Assembly: GCF_000478275.1 (NCBI RefSeq)
Contig: NZ_ASJB01000043.1
Coordinates: 62,001 to 126,000, forward strand
Direction: 5' to 3'
Length of the DNA stretch: 64,000 nucleotides
DNA from: Amycolatopsis orientalis DSM 40040 = KCTC 9412
GTDB lineage: Bacteria > Actinomycetota > Actinomycetes > Mycobacteriales > Pseudonocardiaceae
The notes under the pieces were generated by a model, which was not told where the DNA came from, ran no database searches, and was given only the letters and a program-made list of their open reading frames with translations. Of this stretch, positions 35,326 to 44,833 are shown piece by piece. Position numbers and translations under genes: made by a program. Position 1 is the first letter of the stretch. Each line of letters begins with the position of its first letter.

Positions 35326-35625
35326 ATGTATGTCGTCCTGCTGACTTACACAGCACCCATCGAAGAAATCGACTATGTGCTCCCTGATCACGCCGAGTGG
35401 CTGACCAAGCAGTACGAGCACGGGCATTTCCTCGCCTCCGGCAGGCGCAACCCGCGCATCGGCGGCGTCATCATCACCAGGCCCATGGCCAGGGGAAAGC
35501 TGGACGCGATCCTCGCGACCGACCCGTTCTCGGTCAAGCACATGGCCGCCTACGAGGTGATCGAGTTCTCGCCGACCCGGACCGCGCCGGAACTGCGGGC
35601 GGTCAACGAGGCGGTGGTGCGCTGA
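35326..35625 (+). CDS. YciI-family protein
   Basis: The product is 99 residues with the ferredoxin-like fold of YciI: MYVVLLTYTAPIEEIDYVLPDHAEWL, a conserved His-Asp pair (DHAEW), GHFLASG and DPFSVKHMAAYEVIEF. The biochemical role of the family is not settled. TACCGT ends 6 bases before the ATG, a leaderless-type start. It is convergent with the Cys-rich small gene, with only 20 bases between stops. Confidence 0.87.
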   Translation: MYVVLLTYTAPIEEIDYVLPDHAEWLTKQYEHGHFLASGRRNPRIGGVIITRPMARGKLDAILATDPFSVKHMAAYEVIEFSPTRTAPELRAVNEAVVR

Positions 35626-35645
35626 CGATCTTTCCGGCGTCCTCG

Positions 35646-35804
35646 TCAGGCCGCTTTCGCGATCTTCGTTTTCGCCTTTTTCAGTGCGAGAACGGGGCAT
35701 TTCCCGCAGCGCGATTTGGACCGGCAGCATTTCTTCTTGACCTTGCCGGACTTCATCCACTTGCGCACGAGCTTGTGCGGGTCGTCGGGTTTCTTCTTGC
35801 CCAC
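35646..35804 (-). CDS. Small Lys/Cys-rich actinobacterial protein
   Basis: The product is 52 residues from GTG 35804. It is highly basic (about one third lysine) and carries CC-x5-C-x2-C in KKCCRSKSRCGKCPVLAL, a possible zinc or cluster site. Similar short Lys-rich proteins occur in other actinobacteria, but I cannot name a family. A ribosomal or nucleic-acid-binding role would fit the composition. Confidence 0.65.
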   Translation of the reverse strand: MGKKKPDDPHKLVRKWMKSGKVKKKCCRSKSRCGKCPVLALKKAKTKIAKAA

Positions 35805-36024
35805 TCGCGCTCCTCGTCGGACTCCGTCGGCGGCGCCCGCCACGCCCTCTCACGTTAGGTGAGGCTAACCGATCTTGGGGCGTGGGGGTGCTCACAGTTC
35901 GGCTACAGGTACCCTGGTGTGGTCCGCGTATGGCCAAAGTCGGCCGACGTTACTCGATCGCGTGAGTGAGCACTCGAGGCGGCGCGGGCACCACACCCGA
36001 ACTTGAAACCTTTGGAGCCTTCGC

Positions 36025-37947
36025 GTGCCCGCAGCCAGCGCCACCGCAGTCGATGCCGGCCGCCTTTCCGGCAAGACACGGCCCGACCTGCGCAACGTCG
36101 CCATCGTCGCACACGTCGACCACGGCAAGACGACCCTCGTCGACGCCATGCTCCGGCAGTCCGGCGCCTTCGAGGAGCGCGCCGAACTCGTCGACCGCGT
36201 GATGGACTCCGGGGAGCTCGAGCGGGAAAAGGGCATCACCATTCTCGCGAAGAACACCTCCATCCACCGCGAGACCGAGAACGGCCCGGTGACCATCAAC
36301 GTCATCGACACCCCCGGTCACGCCGACTTCGGCGGTGAGGTCGAACGCGGCCTCGCCATGGTCGACGGCGTCGTCCTGCTGGTGGACGCCAGCGAGGGCC
36401 CCCTTCCGCAGACCCGGTTCGTGCTGCGCAAGACCCTCGAAGCCGGTCTGCCGGTGATCCTCGTGGTCAACAAGACCGACCGCCCCGACGCCCGGATCTC
36501 CGAGGTCGTCGAGGAGACCCACGACCTGCTTCTCGACCTGGCGGGCGACATCGAGGACGCCGACCTCGACGCGATCCTCGACCTGCCGGTCGTCTTCGCC
36601 TCCGCACGGGCAGGCAAGGCGAGCCTCGAGCAGCCCGCCGACGGCGCGGTGCCCGAGAGCGAGAACCTCGACCCGCTGTTCGAGACCCTGCTGCGCCACG
36701 TGCCGCCGCCCTTCGCGGACAAGGAAGGCCCGCTGCGCGCACTGGTCACCAACCTCGACGCGTCGAACTTCCTCGGCCGGATCGCGCTGATCCGCATCCA
36801 CTCCGGCAACCTGCGCAAGGGCCAGACCGTGGCCTGGATGCGTGAGGACGGCACCATCCAGAACGTCCGGATCTCCGAACTGCTGGTCACCGAGGCGCTC
36901 ACCCGCGTTCCGGCGACCGAGGCCAGCGCGGGCGAGCTGGTCGCCATCGCCGGTATCCCCGAGATCACCATCGGTGACACGCTGGCCGACGTCGAGAACC
37001 CCGAGGCGCTGCCCCGGATCGCCGTCGACGAGCCCGCGATCTCGATGACCATCGGTGTCAACACCTCGCCGCTGGCGGGCCGCAGCGGTGGCGACAAGGT
37101 CACCGCGCGACTGGTCAAGGCCCGGCTGGACCAGGAGCTGATCGGTAACGTCAGCATCAAGGTGCTGCCGACCGAGCGCCCCGACACCTGGGAGGTCCAG
37201 GGTCGTGGCGAGCTGGCGCTGGCGATCCTCGTCGAGCAGATGCGCCGTGAGGGCTTCGAGCTCACCGTCGGCAAGCCGCAGGTGGTCACCAAGATGATCG
37301 ACGGCAAGCTGCACGAGCCGTTCGAGCGCCTGTCGATCGACGCCCCGGAGGAGCACCTCGGTGGCATCACGCAGCTCCTCGCCGCCCGCAAGGGCCGCAT
37401 GGAGCACATGGGCGGGCACGGTTCGGGTCGCATCAAGCTCGACTACGTCCTCCCGGCGCGTGGCCTGATCGGTTTCCGCACCGACTTCCTCACCGAGACC
37501 CGCGGCACCGGTATCGCGAACCACGTGTTCGAGGGCTACTTCCCGTGGGCGGGCGAGATCCGCACCCGTCACTCCGGTTCGCTGGTCGCCGACCGCTCCG
37601 GCCCGATCACCGCCTACGCGATGATCCAGCTGGCCGACCGCGGCACCTTCTTCGTCGAGCCGGGCGCCGAGGTGTACGAGGGCATGGTCGTGGGCGAGAA
37701 CCCGCGCGCCGAGGACCTCGACATCAACATCACCAAGGAGAAGAAGCTGACCAACATGCGTCAGTCCTCCGCCGACGTGATGGAGACGCTGGCCCGCCCG
37801 CGCAAGATGGGCCTGGAAGAGGCGCTGGAGTTCTGCTCCGTCGACGAGTGCGTCGAGGTCGCGCCGGACGTCGTCCGGATCCGCAAGGTCACGCTGGACG
37901 TCAACCAGCGCGCCAAGGAGCGCAACCGCAACAAGAACCGGGGCTAG
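36025..37947 (+). CDS. typA: Translational GTPase TypA/BipA
   Basis: The product is 640 residues. G1 AHVDHGKTT is at about 28, switch G3 DTPGHADFG (about 94), G4 NKTD (about 150) and G5 SARAG (about 191). Domains III and V and the BipA-specific C-terminal domain (AYAMIQLADRGTFFVEPG, ITKEKKLTNMRQSS) follow. It binds ribosomes during stress and cold and aids 50S assembly. The GTG at 36025 is used. Terminated by the TGAAGG palindrome at 37964. Confidence 0.96.
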   Translation: MPAASATAVDAGRLSGKTRPDLRNVAIVAHVDHGKTTLVDAMLRQSGAFEERAELVDRVMDSGELEREKGITILAKNTSIHRETENGPVTINVIDTPGHADFGGEVERGLAMVDGVVLLVDASEGPLPQTRFVLRKTLEAGLPVILVVNKTDRPDARISEVVEETHDLLLDLAGDIEDADLDAILDLPVVFASARAGKASLEQPADGAVPESENLDPLFETLLRHVPPPFADKEGPLRALVTNLDASNFLGRIALIRIHSGNLRKGQTVAWMREDGTIQNVRISELLVTEALTRVPATEASAGELVAIAGIPEITIGDTLADVENPEALPRIAVDEPAISMTIGVNTSPLAGRSGGDKVTARLVKARLDQELIGNVSIKVLPTERPDTWEVQGRGELALAILVEQMRREGFELTVGKPQVVTKMIDGKLHEPFERLSIDAPEEHLGGITQLLAARKGRMEHMGGHGSGRIKLDYVLPARGLIGFRTDFLTETRGTGIANHVFEGYFPWAGEIRTRHSGSLVADRSGPITAYAMIQLADRGTFFVEPGAEVYEGMVVGENPRAEDLDINITKEKKLTNMRQSSADVMETLARPRKMGLEEALEFCSVDECVEVAPDVVRIRKVTLDVNQRAKERNRNKNRG

Positions 37948-37963
37948 TCTCCCGCAGCTCGCA

Positions 37964-38018
37964 GTACATGAAGGCCCCCTTCCTTGCGCCAGGCGCAAGG
38001 AAGGGGGCCTTCATGTAC
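37964..38018. terminator. Palindrome, TGAAGG family (typA / MFS)
   Basis: Arms 37964-37990 and 37992-38018 are exact 27-bp complements with one central base. The arm contains GAAGG-CCC-CCTTC, itself a small palindrome. It starts 17 bases after the typA stop; the remaining 215 bases to the MFS stop hold no gene I can support. Confidence 0.92.
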
Positions 38019-38233
38019 CTCTGTGGACGGTTCACGGACTCCCGGGACGAACCGGTCAGGATGGCCGCGAACCGCGCAGAAGGCACCAACCGGACATCCT
38101 CCGCCGCACGGTCCTGTATGGACGGTCGGCCATGATCAGAAAGTTCGGAGCATTACTCTCAGTAGTTGATCGGGCTCCTGCGGTGAGAAATACGATTTCC
38201 CGCGTTTTTCCGCGTTCCTTTTTGGACCCGCGT

Positions 38234-39607
38234 TCACATCACCGGAACGGCTTCCCGGCGCGGTGAGAGGACGGCCGCGGAGACCGTGCCGAGAACCCCC
38301 ACACAACCCAGCGCGAAACAAACGATCCGAAATGCGTCCGTATAGGACTCGCCGGACAGGTTCCCTCCGGTAATCGACGCGAGAACGGCACCGACAACCG
38401 CGATCGCGATCGTTTCCGTCGCCAATCGCGCGGTGGTGAACATTCCGGCCGCCGTTCCGGAATGTTCCGGGCCGACGGAACCGATTGCCAAACCGTCCAG
38501 TAATCCCATCGTCAATCCCGTGCCGGCCCCCACCAGAACGAGCGGGGCGAGCAACGAGAGCACCCCGGACGACGCGTTCATGGTCATCAGCAGAAAGGCG
38601 CCCGCCCCGCTCACGGCGACCGCGCCCGCGACGAACCACGACGGCGGTAGCCGTCGCGCCAGCGCGGCACCCACGGCCGGGAACAGCACGGTCGGCGCGG
38701 TGAGCATCAGCAGCCACAGCCCGGCCTCCCCGGCGCTGAGCCGCACGACCTCGATCAGGTACGACGGCAGGTAGACCAGCAGTGGCACCAGGATGGTCAC
38801 CAGCGCGCCCGCCGCGACGGCGAGCGAGGTGAAGCCGCGGTTGGCCAGCAGGGCGAGGTCGAACAGCGGATCCGCGCGCCGCCGCTCCACGAACGGGAAG
38901 ACCACCGCGAGTACGGCGGCCAGCAGCAGGCCGCCGACGACGAGCGGATGTCCGAAGCCGAGTTCGCCCGCTTCGACCAGCGCGAAGATCAGCAGCATGA
39001 TCGCGCCCGTGAAGAGCCCGGCGCCCGCCCAGTCGATCCGGCGCCCGGCCGTACCGGGAACGGCCGGGAGAAGCGGCGTCAGCGCCAGCACGAGGGCGGC
39101 CACGGCGGCCGGGGCACCGAAGACGGCCCGCCAGCCCAGCAGATCGACCAGCAGGCCGCCGATCGACGGCCCGAACGCGAGCCCGATCCCGAGCACCGTC
39201 CCGACCAGACCGAACGCCCTCGTCCTCGCCGCGCCCTGGAAGGTCTCGGTGAGGATCGCCAGCCCGCCGGTCACCGCCGCGGCGGCCCCGGTCCCGGCGA
39301 TCAGGCGGACGACGTCGAGCACGACGATGTTCCCGGCCACGGTGCAGGCGATCCCGCCGCCGACGAACAGCGCGAGACCCGCCACGTAGATCCGCCGTCT
39401 GCCCAGCACGTCGGCGAGGGAACCCGCGAAGACCAGGAAACTCGCGAAGCAGGCGTTGTACCCGTTGACGACCCACTGGGTGGCCGCGAGACCGGCGTCC
39501 AGGTCGTCCGCGATGTCGGTCAGGGCGACCGACGCGCCCGTGATGGTCAGCGGGAAGGTGAACGTGGACATGAGCACGACCACGAGGACGAGCGCGCGTT
39601 TGGTCAC
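38234..39607 (-). CDS. MFS multidrug exporter of the 14-helix (DHA2) type
   Basis: The product is 457 residues with about 14 hydrophobic segments. The motif-A loop is GSLADVLGRRRIYVAG (about 62) and the antiporter-type motif C is GLAFGPSIGGLL (about 150). This architecture fits proton-driven drug export; the substrate is unknown. The GTG at 39607 is 6 bases after TAGCTT. The promoter overlaps a symmetric site (39614-39648) but no regulator gene is adjacent. Confidence 0.9.
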   Translation of the reverse strand: MTKRALVLVVVLMSTFTFPLTITGASVALTDIADDLDAGLAATQWVVNGYNACFASFLVFAGSLADVLGRRRIYVAGLALFVGGGIACTVAGNIVVLDVVRLIAGTGAAAAVTGGLAILTETFQGAARTRAFGLVGTVLGIGLAFGPSIGGLLVDLLGWRAVFGAPAAVAALVLALTPLLPAVPGTAGRRIDWAGAGLFTGAIMLLIFALVEAGELGFGHPLVVGGLLLAAVLAVVFPFVERRRADPLFDLALLANRGFTSLAVAAGALVTILVPLLVYLPSYLIEVVRLSAGEAGLWLLMLTAPTVLFPAVGAALARRLPPSWFVAGAVAVSGAGAFLLMTMNASSGVLSLLAPLVLVGAGTGLTMGLLDGLAIGSVGPEHSGTAAGMFTTARLATETIAIAVVGAVLASITGGNLSGESYTDAFRIVCFALGCVGVLGTVSAAVLSPRREAVPVM

Positions 39608-39613
39608 CCCGGC

Positions 39614-39648
39614 AAGCTAGCTGGCGGCTAGTTCGCGAAGCTAAGCGT
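39614..39648. promoter_or_regulatory. Promoter and possible operator of the MFS gene
   Basis: TAGCTT (minus strand, 39614-39619) ends 6 bases before the GTG. Upstream, CTAGTTCGCGAAGCTAAG contains an exact TTCGCGAA palindrome with imperfect CTAG/CTAAG flanks in the -35 region. This looks like a TetR-type repressor site. The assignment is positional only. Confidence 0.4.
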
Positions 39649-39808
39649 TTTCCCATGACCTGAGCAGGAACCTCCCGGGCCTCCCGCACGTCCACCGGAG
39701 GAGGGACGGCATCCGGTCGGGCGACGACAGGGCCGATATGGGAATCTCGCAGCGGCGGTACGGATCATCGTGGCAGCATGGCGAGGGACAAACCAGGAGG
39801 ATTCACGC

Positions 39809-41545
39809 GTGCGGTTAGTGACCACAGCGGCGCCCATATTGGCGTGCGCGACCGTGCTCCTCGCCGCCTGCAGCAACACCCCGCCGCCACCCGTGGTCAG
39901 CTCCTCGGCCTCCCCGGTGAGCTCCTCGACCACGAAGACGCCTTCGCAGGTCGTCGTGGGTGTCGACGATGTCCTCGGCGGCTACAACCCGCACAACCTC
40001 GCTGACGCCTCCCAGGTGACGTCGGCGCTTTCGCAGCTTCTGCTCCCGTCGGTGTTCCGCCCGAAGGACGACGGCAGCGTCGAGCTGGACAAGAACCTGA
40101 TGAAGTCCGCCGAAGTCGTCTCGCAACAGCCGTTCACGGTCGCGTACACGATCCGGCCGGACGCCTCCTGGTCCGACAGCGCGCCGATCGCCGCCGAGGA
40201 CTTCGCGTACCTCCGCGAGGCCATGCGTGACCAGCCCGGCGTCATCGGCGCCGCGGGCTACCGCCTGATCTCCGACATCCAGTCGCGCGAAGGCGGCAAG
40301 CGGGTCGAGGTCAGCTTCAGCAAGCCGTACCCCGGCTGGCAGACGCTGTTCGCGAACCTCCTGCCCGCCCATCTGCTCAAGGACGCCCCGAACGGCTGGC
40401 AGGGCGCGCTGGCGACCACCTTCCCGGCCGTCGCCGGCCCCTACTCGATCAAGAGCATCGACACCGCGCGCGGAGAGGTGATCCTGGAGCGCAACGAGCG
40501 CTACTGGGAGAAACCCTCCGCGCTGGACCGGATCGTGCTGCGAGCGGCCGACGAGGACGGCACCCTGGCCGCTCTGCGCAGCGGCAACGACCAGTTCGTG
40601 ATGACCAGGACCGGCGGCACCGGCCTCAAACGGCTCGGCGAACTGGGGTCCGCCGTCCAGCTCCACACGGTCGCCCGGCCGACGGTCGCGCAGATCCTCC
40701 TGCGGCCGGTGAGCCAGACGCTGTCGGATCCCCGGGTCCGCGAAGGCGTCACCGCGCTGATCGACCGCGGCAAGCTGATCACCGAGGCGGCGGAGGGCGG
40801 CCCGTCGGACAAACTCCGCGCCGACGCCCAGGTCCGCGTCCCGTCGGGCACTGGCTTCCAGCCGACGATCCCGGCGCCCGGCCCGCCGTCGACGGCCGAC
40901 CCCGCCAAGGGCGAGGAGCTGCTCAAGTCCGCCGGGTACACCAAGGAAGCCGGGACCTGGCGCAAGAACGGGAAGAACCTTTCGCTGGTCGTCGCCTCGC
41001 CCGCCAAACAGGAGCCGTACGCGACGATCGCCAAGGAGCTGACGGCGCAACTGGTGGCGGCGGGGATCGAGGTCAACGCGATCGCGCCGCAGCCGAGGGA
41101 GCTGTTCTCGACGCTGCTGGCCATGCCGGTGCTCAACGGGATCCAGCAGACGACGGCGGAGGGCGCGGGCAACGTCGGCATCGACATCGCCGTGATCGGC
41201 CAGGCCACCGGCGGTGCGGACGCCGCGTCGGTGCTGGCGTCGGCCTTCGGCTGCCGTCCTGATCAGCTCGCCGACAAGACCAAGGCGGTCGTGCCGGGGA
41301 ACCCGCTGGGCTTCTGCGACCCGGCCCTGCAGCCGTCGATCGACGCGGCCCTGACCGGCACCACGCCCGCCGCCGACGCGCTTTCGACCCTCGAACCGGA
41401 ATTGTGGCGCCGGAATGTTGCCATTCCGTTGTTCCAGCTGGCCGATACCCTCGCCATCGGCTCTGGTATTTCCGGAGTAACCGCTGGTCCTCCTATGGTG
41501 GGCCCTTTCGGGTCGGCGGTGAACTGGACGCGCGGTCCGAAGTAG
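39809..41545 (+). CDS. ABC transporter family substrate-binding lipoprotein (SBP family 5)
   Basis: The product is 578 residues. The signal ends in a lipobox LLAACS at about 22, followed by a Ser/Thr/Pro-rich linker. The body is the family 5 (peptide/nickel) fold: PSVFRPKDDGSVELDKNLMK, VAYTIRPDASWSDSAPI and ILERNERYWEKPSALDRIVL. The GTG at 39809 has AGGAGG 8 bases upstream. It precedes a second binding protein gene by 285 bases; whether it shares the permeases is unknown. Confidence 0.85.
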   Translation: MRLVTTAAPILACATVLLAACSNTPPPPVVSSSASPVSSSTTKTPSQVVVGVDDVLGGYNPHNLADASQVTSALSQLLLPSVFRPKDDGSVELDKNLMKSAEVVSQQPFTVAYTIRPDASWSDSAPIAAEDFAYLREAMRDQPGVIGAAGYRLISDIQSREGGKRVEVSFSKPYPGWQTLFANLLPAHLLKDAPNGWQGALATTFPAVAGPYSIKSIDTARGEVILERNERYWEKPSALDRIVLRAADEDGTLAALRSGNDQFVMTRTGGTGLKRLGELGSAVQLHTVARPTVAQILLRPVSQTLSDPRVREGVTALIDRGKLITEAAEGGPSDKLRADAQVRVPSGTGFQPTIPAPGPPSTADPAKGEELLKSAGYTKEAGTWRKNGKNLSLVVASPAKQEPYATIAKELTAQLVAAGIEVNAIAPQPRELFSTLLAMPVLNGIQQTTAEGAGNVGIDIAVIGQATGGADAASVLASAFGCRPDQLADKTKAVVPGNPLGFCDPALQPSIDAALTGTTPAADALSTLEPELWRRNVAIPLFQLADTLAIGSGISGVTAGPPMVGPFGSAVNWTRGPK

Positions 41546-41830
41546 CCGAATCGCGGTCAAGTTCGCGCCGGAGGGTGACCTTTCCCGGCACGTTCGAGTG
41601 GCGGACTGATTCCTCCTGGTAACCAATATATTTCTCGAAGTCAGCCGGAAGTTACCCTTTGGTCACGATCGCCCCGGAACTGGTGACTGTTCGTGCATTT
41701 CCTTTCTAGCGTGCACCCGCAGTGCGCCAAATGAGGTTGCTTGGCGTGTCATAGGCTCCGGGCCATCTCACCGGAGCGGTGTGGGGTCCTGTTCCGATCT
41801 CAGGAACCCAGTGCTAGGAGGGCACACTTC

Positions 41831-43633
41831 ATGAGGAAGTCCAAGGCAGTCTCCGCCTGGTCGCTGGTCGCGGCCTCCGCGCTTGTGCTGAGCGCATGCA
41901 GCGGTGGCGACAGCGGTAGTTCCGACCAGAACGGGTCGTCTACCGACATCAAGAGCATGGCGACCGGCAAGGCGCAGAACGGCGAAAACTTCAAGCTCGC
42001 GGACCTCAAGGGGTACGAGGGCACCGTCACCGTGGGTATCGACGACGGGTACTCGGGCTACAACAACGACACGCCCGACACCAACACGTCGTACAACACC
42101 TACATCCTGACCGCCGTGCTCGCCGGCGCCGATGTGCTCGACGGCAACAACAAGGTGCTGCTGAACAACGACGTGTTCGACTCCTGGGAGGTCACCTCCA
42201 AGTCGCCGCAGACCGTCGTTTACAAGATCAAGCCGAACGTCAAGTGGTCCGACGGCGAAGCGTTCGACTGTGACGACATGTACCTGTCGTGGCTGTCGCA
42301 CTCGGGTGCCGCCAAGACCTCCGATGGCAAGCAGGCCTTCCTCGCCGCTTCGACGACCGGCTACCAGCTGATCAACCAGGCGACCTGCAAGGACGACCTG
42401 ACCTTCGAGACCAAGTACACCGAGCCGTACCTGGACTACAAGGGTCTCTTCAACTCGACCGCGATCATGCCCGCGCACATCGTCGAGAAGAAGGCGAACG
42501 TCCCGGACATCACGAAGCTGACCCCGACCAGCGACGCGGCCCAGCTCAAGGCCGCCGGTGACTTCTGGACGAACGGCTTCAAGCAGTTCAAGGCCGAGGA
42601 CATGCCGGCTTCGGGTCCGTACAAGATCACCCAGTTCGACGCCAACCAGAAGGCCGTCACGCTGGAGAAGAACCCGAACTGGATCGGTGGCAAGGGTGGC
42701 CCCTCCAAGATCGTCGTGAAGGCGATGGAGGACACCAAGGCCATGGCGACCGCGCTGCAGAACGGTGAGATCGACGTCGCCGCTTCGACCCAGCCCGACG
42801 CCACCGCCGCCGGCACCCTGAAGAGCCTTTCCGCTCAGGGCGTCACCTACGGTTCGGCCTCGCAGCTGACCTTCGAGCACATCGACCTCAACTACAAGCG
42901 CATGTTCAAGGACAAGAACCTGCGCAAGGCGTTCTTCGAGGTCGTGAACCGCCAGGAGATCACCGACAAGCTCCTCAAGGAGGTCCAGGCCGACGCGACC
43001 CCGCTGAACAGCATCGTGTTCATGCCGGGCGAGCAGGGCTTCAAGGACCTGTACAGCAGCAAGGCCGGTCTGGGCGCCGAAGCCGCCGCCAAGACCCTGT
43101 CCGACGCCGGCTGGGTCAAGGGTGGCGACGGTATCTTCGCCAAGGACGGCCAGCGCGCGTCGTTCAAGATCTCGCACAACCAGAACGCCCGCCGTCAGCA
43201 GACCGTCGAGATCATCATCTCGCAGGCCAAGCTCGCCGGTATCGAGATCACGGACGACCAGGACGCGAACTTCCTGAAGGGTGGCCGTCTCGCGGCCAGC
43301 GACTACGACGCCGCGCTCTTCGGCTGGTCCGCCGCTCCGTTCAAGGCCGAGCAGAAGTCGATCTACATCACCCGGGTCGACGACAGCAGCCAGAACTACC
43401 AGGGCCTGTCCAACCCGACGATCGACTCCGCGTTCGAGGCGGCCGTCAAGGCCACCGACGAGGCCGTCCAGCTGGAGAGCTACCAGAAGGCCGACCAGGC
43501 GATCGCGGACGAGTACGCGACGCTGCCGCTGTTCCAGACCCCGTCCATGTGGGCGTTCAAGGGCATCGACCGCACTTACATGCAGTCGTACAACGGTGTC
43601 CTGTGGAACGCCGGTGAGTGGGAGAAGAAGTAG
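41831..43633 (+). CDS. Oligopeptide ABC transporter substrate-binding lipoprotein
   Basis: The product is 600 residues. Signal peptide with lipobox VLSACSG at about 23. Family 5 binding-protein motifs include VVYKIKPNVKWSDGEAFDCDD, SGPYKITQFDANQKAVTLEKN and FEVVNRQEITDKLL. The codon bias is stronger than in neighbours (almost only C/G-ending codons), suggesting high expression. AGGAGG lies 10 bases before the ATG. Its hairpin terminator at 43684 may limit read-through into the permease genes. Confidence 0.92.
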   Translation: MRKSKAVSAWSLVAASALVLSACSGGDSGSSDQNGSSTDIKSMATGKAQNGENFKLADLKGYEGTVTVGIDDGYSGYNNDTPDTNTSYNTYILTAVLAGADVLDGNNKVLLNNDVFDSWEVTSKSPQTVVYKIKPNVKWSDGEAFDCDDMYLSWLSHSGAAKTSDGKQAFLAASTTGYQLINQATCKDDLTFETKYTEPYLDYKGLFNSTAIMPAHIVEKKANVPDITKLTPTSDAAQLKAAGDFWTNGFKQFKAEDMPASGPYKITQFDANQKAVTLEKNPNWIGGKGGPSKIVVKAMEDTKAMATALQNGEIDVAASTQPDATAAGTLKSLSAQGVTYGSASQLTFEHIDLNYKRMFKDKNLRKAFFEVVNRQEITDKLLKEVQADATPLNSIVFMPGEQGFKDLYSSKAGLGAEAAAKTLSDAGWVKGGDGIFAKDGQRASFKISHNQNARRQQTVEIIISQAKLAGIEITDDQDANFLKGGRLAASDYDAALFGWSAAPFKAEQKSIYITRVDDSSQNYQGLSNPTIDSAFEAAVKATDEAVQLESYQKADQAIADEYATLPLFQTPSMWAFKGIDRTYMQSYNGVLWNAGEWEKK

Positions 43634-43683
43634 GGTCTAGGCCCCGCTTTTTCACCTCTCGCCGAGGCAATCGGAGGTGGTAA

Positions 43684-43710
43684 GGGGGTCCGGCCACAAG
43701 CCGGGCCCCC
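43684..43710 (+). terminator. Hairpin between the binding-protein and permease genes
   Basis: GGGGGTCCGGC (43684-43694) and GCCGGGCCCCC (43700-43710) pair with a single G-U wobble around CACAA. This resembles the partial terminators that give excess binding protein over permease in other ABC operons. Confidence 0.6.
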
Positions 43711-43730
43711 CTACCCGCCGGAAGTAGCTG

Positions 43731-43758
43731 TTGACCGTAGGGTTACCGCCACTACGGT
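43731..43758 (+). promoter_or_regulatory. Internal promoter for the permease genes
   Basis: TTGACC (43731-43736) and TACGGT (43753-43758) are 16 bases apart, near the sigma-70 consensus. A start near 43765 would place the permease start downstream, excluding the upstream GTG at 43757. Confidence 0.5.
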
Positions 43759-43801
43759 GGACAACCGGGCGACGGTCCAGCACTTCGGCGACCAGGCCCG
43801 G

Positions 43802-44833
43802 ATGAGGAGCAGTTCGTTGAACCTGGTGATCTACATTCTTCGCCGTCTGGCGATATCGATTCCCGTCCTGCTGGTCGGGACTTTTCTGTGTTTCATCATG
43901 GTCGCCGGCACCGGCGACCCGCTCGCCGAGCTGAAGAGCAACCCGGCCATGAACCCGCAGGTACTCGCGGAGACGGCGGCGCGGCTCGGGCTCGACCAGG
44001 GCATCATCCCGCGGTATTTCTCGTGGCTGGGCAACTTCATCACCGGCGACTGGGGCGTTTCCATCGCCCAGGGCAACGCGCAGGCCCCGGTGTTCCCGAA
44101 GGTCATGGCCGCGTTCGAGGTCACCTTGAAGCTCGTCGTCGGAGCCGAGATCCTCGCGCTCATCCTCGGCGTTCTCGTCGGTGTGGTCGCGGCGGTCAAG
44201 CAGTACTCGATCATCGACTACGTCGCCACCACGCTGGCCTTCCTGCTGTTCTCGATGCCGATCTTCTGTGTCGCCATCGTGCTGAAGGGCTACGCGATCC
44301 AGTTCAACGGCTGGGTACGGGATCTGGGACTGTCCGATGTGCTCGGTAATCCCTGGATCCGCACCACGAGTCCGGAATCGCTGAACTTCGACGGACCTGG
44401 CGGTTTCCTGGCCAGCTATGTCGGCGCGTATCTGCTGCCCACCCTGTCCATCATGGCGATCAGCTTCGCCGCGTACAGCCGGTTCCAGCGCGCTTCGATG
44501 CTGGAGACGCTGAACGCGGACTACGTGCGGACCGCGCGTGCCAAGGGCCTCGGCAACGGCCGGGTCATCTTCCGGCACGCCTTCCGGAACGCGCTCATCC
44601 CGGTCACCACGTTGTTCTCCGTCAACTTCGGTGCCGTGCTTTCGGGCGCGATCATCACCGAGTCGGTGTTCAACTGGAATGGCATGGGCAAGCTGCTCGT
44701 CGAAGCCGTGGTCAAGAACGACACTCAGGTGATGATGGGGTGGCTGGTGCTCATCGCCAGCAGCATCATCGTCGCCAACCTGATCGCCGACCTGATGTAC
44801 GGCATCCTGGACCCGAGGATTCGCGTTGGCTGA
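43802..44833 (+). CDS. Oligopeptide ABC transporter permease (DppB-like)
   Basis: The product is 343 residues with six transmembrane helices. The N-terminus NLVIYILRRLAISIPVLLVG is the classic DppB start, and the EAA loop is ADYVRTARAKGLGNGRVIFRHAFRNALIPV (about 235-262). ATG 43802 is used; a TTG at 43817 with GAGGAG 7 bases upstream is an alternative. Its stop overlaps the dppC-like TTG start by 8 bp. Confidence 0.9.
   Translation: MRSSSLNLVIYILRRLAISIPVLLVGTFLCFIMVAGTGDPLAELKSNPAMNPQVLAETAARLGLDQGIIPRYFSWLGNFITGDWGVSIAQGNAQAPVFPKVMAAFEVTLKLVVGAEILALILGVLVGVVAAVKQYSIIDYVATTLAFLLFSMPIFCVAIVLKGYAIQFNGWVRDLGLSDVLGNPWIRTTSPESLNFDGPGGFLASYVGAYLLPTLSIMAISFAAYSRFQRASMLETLNADYVRTARAKGLGNGRVIFRHAFRNALIPVTTLFSVNFGAVLSGAIITESVFNWNGMGKLLVEAVVKNDTQVMMGWLVLIASSIIVANLIADLMYGILDPRIRVG

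Noticed and set aside
37948..38233. A possible gene between typA and the MFS gene
   Set aside because: Apart from the palindrome at 37964-38018 only short frames without starts or ribosome sites are present.
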